Of a DNA stretch of 64,000 nucleotides, positions 20,300-30,613 are shown in pieces (the stretch's first letter is position 1; every line of letters starts with the position of its first letter). The notes under the pieces were generated by a model, which ran no database searches, was not told the origin of the DNA, and was given only the letters and a program-made list of their open reading frames with translations. The DNA lies in contig JANTQA010000023.1 of assembly GCA_027625915.1 (NCBI GenBank), positions 22,134,001 to 22,198,000 on the forward strand, read 5' to 3'. The position numbers and the translations under genes were made by a program. Source of the stretch: Anaeramoeba flamelloides. Its lineage: Eukaryota; Metamonada; Anaeramoebidae.

Positions 20300-21800
20300 A
20301 ATTATAAACTGTCATAGTTTAAAATTATTTCAGATGTGATAAATTCTTTAAACTTATTTTGAAAAATTAATCTATCTTTTTCAAAGGAAGCACATACCAA
20401 TAAAAAATGATCAATATTTTCTATAATTTCCTTTTGTTCGTATTTTGAACTTAATAGACTAAATTTATTTGAATTGTTATATATTATATATTAATATCTA
20501 TTTAAGTGGTTTATATATGTCCTGCATTTAGAATTTTTGGGATTAAAGGATATCTTAAATATCTTTGGGTTTTAAATAAATTATTTTTTTTTGGTTTTTA
20601 ATTATTTTAAAATCTTCTTGTGGGGTGCATTCAAGTGTCGTAGAGTGCTATTGAGTGCCGGTTTTTTCTAGAATACAAACCTATATCATAAAATCTATAA
20701 TTTCAAAATAAACAGAAAATTCGAGAAAAGCCAATGGTACCTTTAGAGAATTCAAAAGAATAGAGAAATTCAAAGAATATACTATATTCTTCTATATTTT
20801 GGAAAAATTAACAACATTTCTAACTGAAAAATTTCTCCAAGTCAAAATAATTAATTATATTTGTTTTTTTTTAAATTGTTGTCAAGATAATTATGATTCT
20901 ATTTTTAATTGTAAAAATAAAAAGAAAATTTACTGAATTTTCTTTTTATGTCTGGAACATTAAAAAAAAAACTAACAATAGATTTTTTTGGATTTTCTGT
21001 TTTCTCTAAAAACTTTATTGGTTTTACAAATAGAAGAAAACTCAATAAAACCTAAAATTATTTCCAATTGGTAGAATTCAACAACTCAAAATATTCTCAA
21101 TATGTAACTTTTTTTAAAAATATAAATTATCTAAATCCCAATTAATTATATTGTTAATTCTTTAATTTAATTTTAATAATTTTAGCAGATAAGGTAGATT
21201 TTTTTTTTTTTTAATCTATCTTTAAATTTATATTGGTTTTCATTAATTGAAATTACCAAATTTTCTAATTTAAATGATTTTTTTAAAAATAAGAATGTGG
21301 GTTTTAGTTTCTTTTGTATATTTGGATAATAAATGAGTTAATACAAGAATGTAAATATTTTACGGCTGCTATTTCATAGTTAACTATTTATAATCCATAT
21401 ATTAATTGACTTTTTATAAAATATTTAAATAATCCCAATTTTCATATTATTTGTTAGTAAATTATTATTAAATAAATGTTTAGAATTAGTATTAATTTCT
21501 TTTGATTTCTTCAGGTTATATACTCGATTTAATTTTTTTTCCAAATAAATTCCTAGATATTTAATCTCTGATAAATCTTATGATATTTTTATTTTGTACT
21601 TATTGGTTCTTAATCAAAATTGAACAATTATTTCATATTCTAATATCATTTTTTATTTATTTTAAAAAGACTCTTTATTTTGAACAAATGGCTTTTTTTA
21701 AAATTCTGAAATAAATTCGATGTCAGAAATGGAAAAATCTAAATTAACTCTTTCATTTAATATACTAACTACTGTGAGTAAAAATAATAGGTCCCCAAAG
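20300..21800 (-). mobile_element. LINE (non-LTR retrotransposon) reverse-transcriptase relic
   Basis: On the minus strand, about 21590-21510 reads EIKYLGIYLEKKLN, the K-YLG motif that closes the fingers/palm part of LINE reverse transcriptases. About 20445-20340 reads ENIDHFLLVCASFEKDRLIF, the H-FLL-C...R pattern typical of the Cys/His region near the end of LINE ORF2. Between them are weakly protein-like pieces (KEINTNSKHLFNNNLLTNN near 21500-21440) broken by many stops and frame changes. A hairpin array (20690-21060) is inserted in the middle. The 5' part of ORF2, ORF1 and any tail are not identified. Clearly dead and old. Confidence 0.65.
20690..21060. repeat. Hairpin array, copy 2, inside the LINE relic
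   Basis: The same modules as at 4880-5640: AGAATTCAAAAGAATAGAG (about 20747), AAAAAGAAAATTTACTGAATT against AATTTTCTTTTTATGT, and GGATTTTCTGTTTTCTCT. It splits the two LINE motif regions. Confidence 0.5.
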
Positions 21801-22480
21801 CCAAAAAAACTGTGTGTAATAATCAAAACAGTGCTTTTTTTTGTTCTAAAGTAACCTCTAATTCACTATCCAATTATATACCCAAGTTAAAACCTAATTT
21901 ATAGTAAGTCAAATTCTTTGATGTTTTGTTTAACTTTTAATTTAGGAATGTAATTTATTATAAATTTTTCATAATTTTTTAATTTTTATTTTATTTTTTG
22001 GTTTTTTGACTGGAAAAAATTTTTTATTAAATTTAACTCTATTTTTTCCAGTCAATTTTTTTAATTTTATTATTTATTTTGAGAATTTCTTTTTTATATA
22101 ATAGAGTTTTAAGAAATCAATACAAAATTTACACATGGTTTATTATTTTTTTCTTTGATCGGTTAATGTAGAGGTATACAACAAAAACGCTATGGCTTTT
22201 ATTTTAAAATACAGATCAAACAAGTTGGCAGAACTTATTTGGGCAAAGTATCAAAAGTTGATAACAACTAACTCTATTTTTTGAAAAATTATTTCCGATT
22301 TGATCTTTCATATTTAGAATTTCTTTATTTTGAAAGAATAAAACTTTAAGAAAACAATAAAATATTTACTGAATATTTATTGTCTGTTTCTTTGATAGGT
22401 TAATTTACCCAGCTAATATAATAAAAATGAAACGCTCTTTTTAATATTTTGAATCACATGGATTAAAATTTTCGGAATAT
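21770..22480. mobile_element. Mariner-like family M, two overlapping degenerate copies
   Basis: The first copy runs from ACTGTGAGTAAAAATAATAG (about 21770) to about 22240. A second partial copy follows to about 22480. Both share the family core TTTAACTCTATTTTTTCCAG / TTTAGAATTTCTTT, then GAATAAAACTTTAAGAAA and TCTTTGATNGGTTAAT, with 29400-29600 and 41230-41400. Confidence 0.5.
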
Positions 22481-22633
22481 AAACTAAATTTCATAATAAA
22501 TATCCCATGTTATATTTGAATTTTGAATTGCTTTTGTATCGTTTTGAATTTTTTCCTCTCACAATGAAAAGTTTGCAAATAAATCATTTTTTCTCTTTTT
22601 TATTTTTTATATAGTATTTTGTTAAAATGGAAA

Positions 22634-22756
22634 ATGAAAATGAAAAATTTAAAAGAAGTAACGGATGAATTAATGAAAATGATGGTTTTACATATGGGAA
22701 AGAGATTAGATTTAGTTATTCAAAATGAAGGAGAATTGATAAATGGGTTTTACTAA
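22634..22756 (+). pseudogene. Possible R-SNARE-like fragment
   Basis: A 40-codon frame reading EVTDELMKMMV and GKRLDLVIQNEGELINGF resembles the VAMP7-type R-SNARE core (VDEL..IMV...GERLELLIDKTENLV). Compared with that pattern about nine residues before GKRL are missing and the position of the zero-layer Arg is Met. No longin domain, membrane anchor or further exon is visible. It is best read as a relic of a vesicle-fusion gene; chance resemblance cannot be excluded at this length. Confidence 0.3.
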
Positions 22757-22924
22757 TTTTTTAAATTTTCTATTTTTTATGTAATACTTCTTACAAAATA
22801 AATGTACCAATTTTTTTTTAACTTTTTTTTTTTATTTTTTTTTCTTTTATTTTTAGTCAAAAAATAAATATCTCTTGAGTATAGAACTGAATATTAAAAT
22901 CGAAATTTTTATATTATAATAGAT

Positions 22925-23120
22925 AACTTGAATTATAAAAAATATTTTTCTTTAAAATTTGATTTTTATTGGGCCAATGATTTTGAAATTGAGTTTATTA
23001 ATTTGACAACAGTGGTGAGTGATCCCAAGGTTGGAGAATGGTTCTGAAACAAATTACTGTGGAAAGCGGAAGAAGATGTGTGTGTCTGATTATTGATAGG
23101 TTCTTTTGGAAGAATTAAAA
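22925..23120 (+). pseudogene. Eroded coding fragment beside the TALE gene
   Basis: One frame reads FYWANDFEIEFINLTTVVSD then PKVGEWF and stops at 23045-23047. An overlapping frame continues MVLKQITVESGRRCVCLIID (from 23039). Base composition here is markedly richer in G than the surroundings. A single frame change would link the two pieces, the usual look of a decaying host exon. Family not recognised. Confidence 0.35.
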
Positions 23121-23408
23121 AAATACTTTAAAAATTTATTCAAATAAAATCAAAAAAAAGAAAAGTTTTTATTTTTAAAAGTTGTTATTGAGAAAATTAT
23201 ATAATATTATCAACAAATGTACATCGCATCGAACAAACTATCGAAATTTTACCAATTATCCACCCCTATTAATAATTCAATAAGAATAAAATATTATTAT
23301 TAATTAAAAAAAAATTCAAAAAGAAATTTAAATGGTTAGATATTCAAAAAGTTAGTTTTTAAAGAGAAACCGAAAAAAGAAAATAAAATAATATCAAATT
23401 CTCTGTAG

Positions 23409-24185
23409 TTATTTTTTATAGTTGGGTGTCTTTCTCTTTTTTGAACGTGAACGTTGGTTACAAAACCAATTTGTGATTTGTTTCAGTGTTAAGCCTTTTA
23501 GTTAGCATAAAATTAAAAAAAAAATGTTTGGTTGGAAATTAAAAGTTTTAGATCTCAAAATATTCAAAGAGAAAAGTGTTTTGTGGGTACCTGTTTGTTC
23601 CACTAATTTTTTTTTTTCATCTAATGGTGGAAAAGGGTTTTTTATATTATCATTGAACCACTTTTTTAAAATATCCAATATCCTTTTATTAAATACTATT
23701 GCTTTTTGTGATTGGTTTTTTTTCCCTTTTCTACTTGTTTCAAGGATATGATTCTGATTATTTAAGGTTTTAAAAGAATCTTCCAAGTAATTTTTTGACT
23801 TGATTCTTGTTTTTATATTTTGTATTTCTTTAAGAACATCTTGATAATAATGGTTAAATAAATTCACATCATTTTTGGTTTTGAAAATTGATTCTTCAAG
23901 TACTGATTGGACTTGTGATTTGGTCGTGGTGCTCAATTGTAAAATAGGGCCCTTGTTCTTTGTGTTCTTCTTACAATTTATGTTCGATAAAAGGTTGTTT
24001 ATAATTTGCTGAAAAGAGAGATCTTTGTTTGTTTTTGATAATTTGGAAGATTTGGCTGTCTTTGGTTGTGTACTATTTTTGAGAATAGTGCTTTCCAAAT
24101 TATTCAATATTTTAACAAGTTCACAGAATTCTTTTTTTTCAAGTATTTCTTTTTTGATTGCTTCTTGAAAACCTAAGGATGACAT
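23409..24185 (-). CDS. TALE-class homeodomain transcription factor (two exons)
   Basis: Exon 1 (24185-23591) starts MSSLGFQEAIKKEI. The intron (23590-23495, 96 bp) has donor CAG|GTACCC and acceptor AAAAG|GC. Exon 2 (23494-23409) ends the protein. The lengths 595+86 give 226 codons plus stop. Splicing joins KKLVEQTG to LTLKQITNWFCNQRSR, completing a homeodomain at about residues 158-220. Helix 1 is FNKRILDILKKWFND. The three-residue TALE loop lies in NIKNPFPPLDE (compare NPYP). Helix 3 carries the invariant Trp48, Phe49, Asn51 and Arg53, followed by a basic tail KKRKTPNYKK. Position 50 is Cys where TALE proteins usually have Ile or another small residue, so base preference may differ. Residues 108-140 form a helical segment that might be a dimerisation region (weak MEINOX/KNOX-like feel). 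Read without splicing, the frame ends in a spurious hydrophobic tail. Acts in the nucleus; targets unknown. Confidence 0.9.
23495..23590 (-). other. Intron splitting the homeodomain
   Basis: A 96 bp GT-AG intron in phase 1, placed between helices 2 and 3 within the Gly codon of QTG-LTL. Donor GTACCC and acceptor TAAAAG are plain. The join is supported by the perfect resumption of the homeodomain pattern. Confidence 0.88.
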
Positions 24186-24522
24186 TAAAGATTCGAAAAG
24201 ATTAAAAAGAAAAAAATATTTTTCGATTATTTTGAAATAGATTTAAGTCCCTAATTCTGTTACTTTTACTTTGGGTTTACAGAAGGATAAATATTCGTTT
24301 GTTGAAAGAAATATTTTAACGTAAACATTGAAAAACGAATAGACAATTATTTTTCTTTTTCGTTTTTGATTTTTTTCAAATTTATCTTCTCTTGCTTCCT
24401 ATATATTTCAACCAAAGAAACATTTAAACTCTCATTTTAACCTCAAACAAAGAATAGGAATTTACAATGGTGGAAATAGCCAATGTTGAATACCCATTAC
24501 CTACTACTAAAATTTAATTTGT
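24186..24522. other. 5' flank of the TALE gene
   Basis: A/T-rich presumed promoter region of the minus-strand homeodomain gene, ending at element A. No motif named. Confidence 0.35.
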
Positions 24523-25009
24523 CAGTAGTGTAAATAACCCGTGTATTTTTTTTTAACCCATTACTAAAATTTAACCCTTGCAAATAATATAGGCTGACTG
24601 TAGAAATAAAAGAAATTAATCAATGGGACGGAAAAAACACTATATAAAAAAGAAATATGGTTCTTTATATAAATTTTAAATAAGAATTATGAAGATATTG
24701 AAAGATTAAAATGGTTGAAATTTTTTGACAAAAAAATGAGACAAATTTCATTTTTTGAATTTTGTAAATAAATCAATTTAATCTCAGAAATTTCATAAAT
24801 ATGACGAAATTTTTGAAACAAAAGCATTTAATATTATTGAACCATTTTGACTAATCAAAGAATTAACCTCTAAAGTTAATTTAAATCCGAACCAAGAATG
24901 TATATATATGTTAGTCTTCCTATTTTCAAAGACCCAAGTCTGAAAAAAAAACTAGAGTTAAATTTTTGTAATGGGTTAAATATTGTCTACAGGGTTATTT
25001 ACACCACTT
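24523..25009. mobile_element. TIR repeat family A, complete-looking short copy
   Basis: The left arm CAGTAGTGTAAATAACCC, then TTTAACCCATTACTAAAATT, is mirrored by the right arm AATTTTTGTAATGGGTTAAA, then AGGGTTATTTACACCACTT. Arms are about 52 bp. The interior matches bases 1-120 and 649-760 of the window but lacks the middle of that copy, so it is either an internal-deletion derivative or that copy contains an insertion. Confidence 0.7.
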
Positions 25010-25094
25010 TATTTGTTTTTTTAGGGATTGTTCTTTGAAGATTCAAAATTATTGGGGATACATTTGGTCTGCTGTTGTCCAAATAAAGCTTTAA

Positions 25095-26467
25095 GGGAGT
25101 AGCTACACCATAAGACATGATAAAAATTTGAGAGAGATGAGATAAGAACATTTTATTTTGGTGGCGTGTGATCGTAGATTCTCTAAAAATTTTTTTAAAA
25201 AAATTATTTGATATTTTTTTTTTTAGTAATGTTCAACAATAAAAAAAAAGAGATTATATTGATAAAATAGTTTTATTATTTTTTTTATTATTTTATTATT
25301 AAAATAAACTTAATTCGATTAATTTAGACACAGTTTAAACAGTTAGAAGAATAACAAAAACATGATTTACATCAATTTGGAAATTAATTTTAATTCAATA
25401 AACTATATCATTTTTTGTTTTTTTTTTTTGTTTTCATTTTCTTTTTTTCAGGTACTTAATCGGTTTAGTTAGATCTGAAAATTTTTTATAGATGGTTACT
25501 AGATGGTTACAATTGAGTTTCTTCAAGTGATAAATCCACATACAACCCGTACATGGTATCTTATCATTTGATCGATCAACCATTGTTGGTGTAATTTTAA
25601 CAAATCTACCAATATATTTTTTGTTCAAACTCTTTCATTTCAGCTCGTTTCATTTTTTATGGACACACTTGTTTTGATTTTTTGTTTTATATTGTTTTCT
25701 TATATTTGGATGGAAATGATTACTTAAAAAACCATTAATACTATGTTACTTAAATCTGGTTTTATTTTAGGTTTGGGAGAATATAGTAAATTGAGTTTTT
25801 GTTTCACTATTTTTGATTTTAGATGTGTCCAAATTTTTGGAATGGGGTTTAGTTTTTTTTTCTGGGAGAAGATAATTTCAGATTCTTAGAATAAAACGTG
25901 TATCTATTTTGTGGTTTAAACTTTGATAACATATAATCATATTCACTTCTCATATTCCACTAAACCCAACGTTTTACAATCCTAATAAGTAATAATTCTA
26001 CTTAATTATTCGAATTTTGGAATTCTTCTAGCTATTTAAGTCCCATTTATGTTTCCTTTTATATTCTCTCAATTGTAATATTGTTGTTCTTTTTAAACAA
26101 AATCCATTAATCCTAAATGCCACTAATAAAAAAATATTTCTAATTGCTTTATCTTGTCAGGATTAAAAAAATCTCAAAAATGATGAAAAAATAAAAAATG
26201 AAAAAATTAAATGCCACAATAGAATGTTGAGAGAAGAATAAAAGATAAGTCATTCAACATTCAAAACACTATTTTAAGTAATTCAACTCAACATTCTATT
26301 GTGGCAATTTCTTTGAGACTTTGAAAAAAAAATTTCAAAAATCTAATGAATGAAGTACTTTAAATAATAAAAACCAATGAGGTACAACCAGAGTAAAAAA
26401 TGTTATTTTCTGATCCTCTTCAGAATTGCACAAAAGTGAAATATTTTTCTTTACCGTGGCTACTCCC
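25095..26467. mobile_element. 1.37 kb DNA transposon relic flanked by TTAA
   Basis: The ends GGGAGTAGCTAC and GTGGCTACTCCC are inverted, and TTAA lies immediately outside each (25091-25094 and 26468-26471), as in piggyBac-type insertion. The interior is A/T-rich. A minus-strand 64-codon frame at 25434-25628 carries CTGCMWIYHLKKLNCNHL, a Cys/His arrangement loosely like the SWIM finger of Mutator-type transposases. The two hints (TTAA flanks, SWIM-like Cys/His) point to different superfamilies, so I leave it unclassified. A small hairpin sits at 26212-26306. Confidence 0.6.
26212..26306. repeat. Fold-back hairpin inside the TTAA element
   Basis: The 20-base arms TGCCACAATAGAATGTTGAG and CTCAACATTCTATTGTGGCA are perfectly complementary around a ~55-base spacer that itself contains CATTCAACATTC. 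Could be a nested MITE or a structural part of the host element. Confidence 0.75.
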
Positions 26468-26499
26468 TTAAGAAAAGTTAATCTGTGTTTAAAAATAAA

Positions 26500-26925
26500 A
26501 AGCGTATTTCCTTGTTATAGAAGACCTATACATCAAATCCAACTGAGAATCCAACAATAAACCCGAATTAAATATAGTATTGGTTTCTGAAAGTTCTAAT
26601 ATTGAAATATAAATTATAAAAATGAAAGATCAACTTGCTAAATTTATCTCAAAAAATAGATTGAATTTTTAATCAAATTTTGGCATAAAAATTACAAAAA
26701 ATTTCATAAAAAATGGGAAAATTTCAACTATTTGCATTAATAATTTAAATTTTACTAAAAATATCAAGGAGTTTACTCGCAAAATTGATTTGAACTTATT
26801 TTAACTATTGAATAGTAGTATTGGATGTTATATTGGAAAAAGAAGGAAAAAAAACACGGATTATATTTCAAAACACCGATTATATTTGTTGTGCACACAT
26901 TATTTTGATCAATGTATTGAAAAAA
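26500..26925. mobile_element. Mariner-like family M copy, reverse orientation
   Basis: Matches the complement of 40983-41460: TATTGGTTTCTGAAAGTTCT, ATGAAAGATCAACTTGCTAA, then a terminal TTATTTTGATCAATGTA. No usable reading frame. Confidence 0.6.
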
Positions 26926-26949
26926 AACCAGTCATAACAATAATTCCGG

Positions 26950-27130
26950 AAACCATGTTTAATTGTTAATATTACAGGTAATCGTTGAGTAATTACAAGT
27001 AATTTCATAACAAATCCTCTTTATAAAAAACCAAATTTTTTTCAACCTAGTAATAAACCTCTTCAATGTTCACTAAAGTGAGGTGTCTATAGAATACTCA
27101 TCCAATGGTTTGATAATTAAAGAAGATCAA
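26950..27130. mobile_element. Fragment related to the E/F interior, inverted
   Basis: GTAATAAACCTCTTCAATG...TATAGAATACTCATCC...GATAATTAAAGAAGATC is the complement of the segment in element E (GATCTACTTTAGTT...GAGTATTCTAGAGACACC...TTTATTAC). No ends found. Confidence 0.5.
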
Positions 27131-27168
27131 CTTTTTTTTGAAAAAAAAAAGAGTTAAAAAGTCGTTTA

Positions 27169-27629
27169 CTGTTGAGAGAAAAATGTTGGACAGAGAAAAA
27201 TAGTTGGACAGCAATTTTAATTGGGAACATTACTGAAAATGATTTTTAATTTCAATCGTTTGTGAAATAACTAAAGAAAATAAGAATAATCTACTTATTA
27301 GAATAAGGATTAGTGTGCTTCTACTTTTTCAAAACCTTATCTCTCTTATAGTCTAAAACAAGTTTAAAAATTACCATTTTCAGAATTAATAGTAAACTTT
27401 ACTACAACTCGGATTTTGGTTGCAATAACCTGATCTACTTTAGTTATCAACCATTCAAATGAGTATTCTACATAAACCACAGATTAATGAACTTGTAACA
27501 CCTTTAAACCTGTATTTATCAAAAATTCACTTAGTTATCAATAGGATTTGATTTTCAATTTTACTAATGTTCCCAATTAAAAATAGTGTCCAACCATTTT
27601 TCTGTGTCAAACATTTTTCTCTCATCAGT
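27169..27629. mobile_element. TIR element F
   Basis: The left arm CTGTTGAGAGAAAAATGTTG, then AATTTTAATTGGGAACATTA, is mirrored by the right arm CTAATGTTCCCAATTAAAAA, then AAACATTTTTCTCTCATCAG. TA occurs at both borders. The arms contain a short tandem of GGACAGAGAAAAA-type words. The interior shares the conserved segment with element E. The motif GGGAACATTACTGAAAAT also appears in family A (about 637-654). Confidence 0.7.
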
Positions 27630-28319
27630 TACTCGAATTTGAAAAATGATTAATTTTTATTTTTGTTTTTTAGATTTATTGAAAATTGTTTTGAACTAGT
27701 AAAAGTTCCTACATCATCATTCTAATAAGTGGTTAGTTCTAATTTAAAAAGGATTTGATTTTAAATACTATTCTTTTCTATTTAATTAGGAAAATTTTTT
27801 TTTCAATTTCCGAAAATGTATTTTAATTGTTATTGCTACAACCAAATTAACAGAGTAAAAATTTTATCTTGGAGTTAGTTATGGTAGTTTAATTTTTTGT
27901 CTAAAAATATCATTTCTAAACAATTAGTTAAAGAATTTAGGGATTTTCAACTAATTATTCCAATAATAATATTTCGAATTTGAACTAAAAATTTTCATTT
28001 TTTAATTATAAAATAATGGTAAAAGAAAATATCAGCAATTACAAAGCAATTCCCTGATATCAACAATGAAAAATTGTCTCAGGGATTATTTGTATACCAG
28101 ACAGATTTTTCAATACTCTACTGGTATTTGAATTCTAAACGGGAATAATTTTCACTTCCTTTAACAGATTTTCCTTTTTCTGAGATAGAGATCGAGAAGA
28201 CAAATTGTAAGTCTATCTAAAAGAAAAATATGTAAAAGGAATTGAAAAATTTTTCCCCTTTAGAATTCAATAATAGTATATCGAAAATAGTTTTAAAATT
28301 TAAGTATCAATTAATTTGA
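27630..28319. other. Gene-free A/T-rich stretch
   Basis: No gene, RNA or clear element end recognised. Confidence 0.45.
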
Positions 28320-28760
28320 ATGGTCTTGTTTTTGAAAAAAATTTTAGTTGAACAATAAACGAAAAAAGTTAAAAAGCAAAGTGAAGATGTATTAAATTTA
28401 TTAAAAAAAAAAATGCAAATTTAACTAATCATTTGGGAAAAAAAGAGAAAAACTATTTTTAAAGTGTGAACCATAATTGAACCTGAAATAAAAGATCAAT
28501 TAGAAAAAGAAAGGATTGTAAATGAAAAAAAAAATATGGAGAATTAAAAACAAGAAACCAAAATTTGAAAAATATATCTTTTGGTATGAGTATGTGTTTA
28601 TATTTTTAGTGGATCGAAAACCAAAAAGTTGTTCAAAAAATTAATTATTGTTCAGATCTCTCAAAACAACACATTCAATTTTGGATATTAAAAGAGATAT
28701 AAATTGTTTTTGTTGGTTTGTTTGAAAATAATATAATGAATTATTCTTAAAAGTAAATTT
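28320..28760. repeat. Repeat related to family A, with coding-like Lys/Glu remnants
   Basis: Bases 28480-28760 match 280-545 (shared TATCTTTTGGTATGA, then GATCTCTCAAAACAAC-like and TGTTTTTGTTGGTTTG-like segments). The part before it translates to short Lys/Glu pieces such as IKDQLEKERIVNEKK, which could be the remains of a coiled-coil frame carried by the element. Confidence 0.4.
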
Positions 28761-29229
28761 GTTGATTTTTTTTAATAAATATACTTTTCATTCTCAGGAA
28801 GGTTTGAAATTAAAAAGTATATTCAACTTTTTTCTCTAATAACCATCAAAATTTTAGCTTAAAGTCATATAGGAAAGCTTAATTTAATCTCTAGAAATCC
28901 AATTTTCAATTGCTTTTGTAGAGATCTTGGTGTTTTTCAACGAGTAAATTATTAAATTATTTCTACAATAGAATGAAAATTTTCATTTATTAAATATAAA
29001 CAGCAGTAGTTTAATTTCAACAGAATTTATCTCCACTATCGTCTAGTTATTTTACAATTTAAATCCCAACCAAATTATTCGCAATAAATCCATAATCAAA
29101 GTCTATAAAAGAGAATCAAACAATTGAGAAAAATTAATTACCTTTTTAATTGGTGAACAAAATTGTTTATAGTAATCAAAATAAGGCGTTCATAAAGACT
29201 ATAATACATCTTTCAAATTTTAATACATG
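28761..29229. other. Gene-free A/T-rich stretch
   Basis: Nothing recognised on either strand. Confidence 0.45.
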
Positions 29230-29640
29230 CGTTTTTTTCTTCTTGATCCAATGTAATATATAATTCACTACACAATAGTATACCAAAGTCCAAACCAATT
29301 TTGTAGGTACATCACTTGATATTATTATTTAAATACAAATTATAAATGCTATTTGTTCATACTTTTTCGTAATTTTCTCAGTTTCAATTAAAATTTTTAG
29401 CTTTTTTTGGTAATTGACAGAAATTTTCTTAAAATTTTACTCTATTTTTTTTGGAGAAAAATTTTTCTAATTTGATCCATTAATTTTAGAATTTATTTAT
29501 TTCAAATAATCGAACTTTCAGAAACAAATATCAAATTTGTTTAAGGTACATTGTCAGTTTCTTGGTCAGTAAATCAACAGCTCTTCTAAAAAAAAGAAAT
29601 ACGATTTTTATTTGGAAACTAAAAGTAAACTTTTTTACAT
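29230..29640. mobile_element. Mariner-like family M copy
   Basis: Shares TTAAAATTTTACTCTATTTTT (about 29436), TTTAGAATTTATTTATTTCAA, AACTTTCAGAAACAAATATC and TTTCTTGGTCAGTAAATC-like order with the copy at 40983-41460. Non-coding. Confidence 0.5.
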
Positions 29641-30613
29641 CTCATATTTGGACAACAGTAATTTTTTCGAAAGAAAAACAAAAAATTATTTATTGAAAAT
29701 TGCCAAATTTAAACTAAAAATTCTTTATAAACAAACCAACTATAGTAGAATTCTTCTCAATTTTCAAAAGAACTCAATAATTTCTAGTAACTAAAAAAAG
29801 TTTTAAATACTTGGAATAAAGGTATTTGTTCACTCTTTTAAGAAGTTGTTAAAAATTTAATCACCTTAAAATCTACACGTAAATATATAAATCTTTTTTT
29901 TAATCCTTAGTCCACCACAAGAAATCCCATAAACAAAAAGTTTTTTTTCATAATTTAGAAATTAATTTTTCATCCCCTGAAAAGATTCGGAAATTATACT
30001 CACTGGTATTTAAATAGCACTCTAATAATAAAAAGATATCAAAATCTAAATTAATTTTCAAAAAAAGCAAAAACCCATTTTTTATTAAGCAATAAAGCAA
30101 ACCACAAAATTACTACTTTTTTTTATTACATACCTCTTTTTTTTGGAAAATGTAATTTCGATTCTTGTTAGCAACCAAAAAAAAAGAAAGCAGATCAACA
30201 TAGTGAAGAAAAATCTAATAAATTCTCTTCCAAAAAAAAATTTTTTTTTAAATTTAAATGAAATAATAATTAACTCTTTTTGAAATATTAAGAGATTCTT
30301 TTGAAAAGAGTTTTTAACAAGAAAAAACTTCTTATATGGAAAACTCTTCGAGAATTATCTTTTATTATAAATATCAGTTATTTTTTTATTCAAAAATAAA
30401 AAGTAAAGAGAAAAAAAATTTTTTTTCGATTTTTTGCCACTAAAATGCAATAATTCAAAGGAAAAAACTTTTTTGAAATCAAACACTCTCACAATCTTTT
30501 CAAACTTTAGATCTTTTTTAAAAAAATGCAAAATAAGAGGTTTTTATAGTTCCACAGATAAAACAAAAGCGAAAAAAAAAAAGTAAAAAAAATTTTGATA
30601 AAAAACTATTTTA
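29641..30613. other. Gene-free A/T-rich stretch
   Basis: A/T-rich, many homopolymers; presumed 3' flank of the next minus-strand gene. A 60-codon frame at 29612-29794 begins at TTG and is not convincing. Confidence 0.45.
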
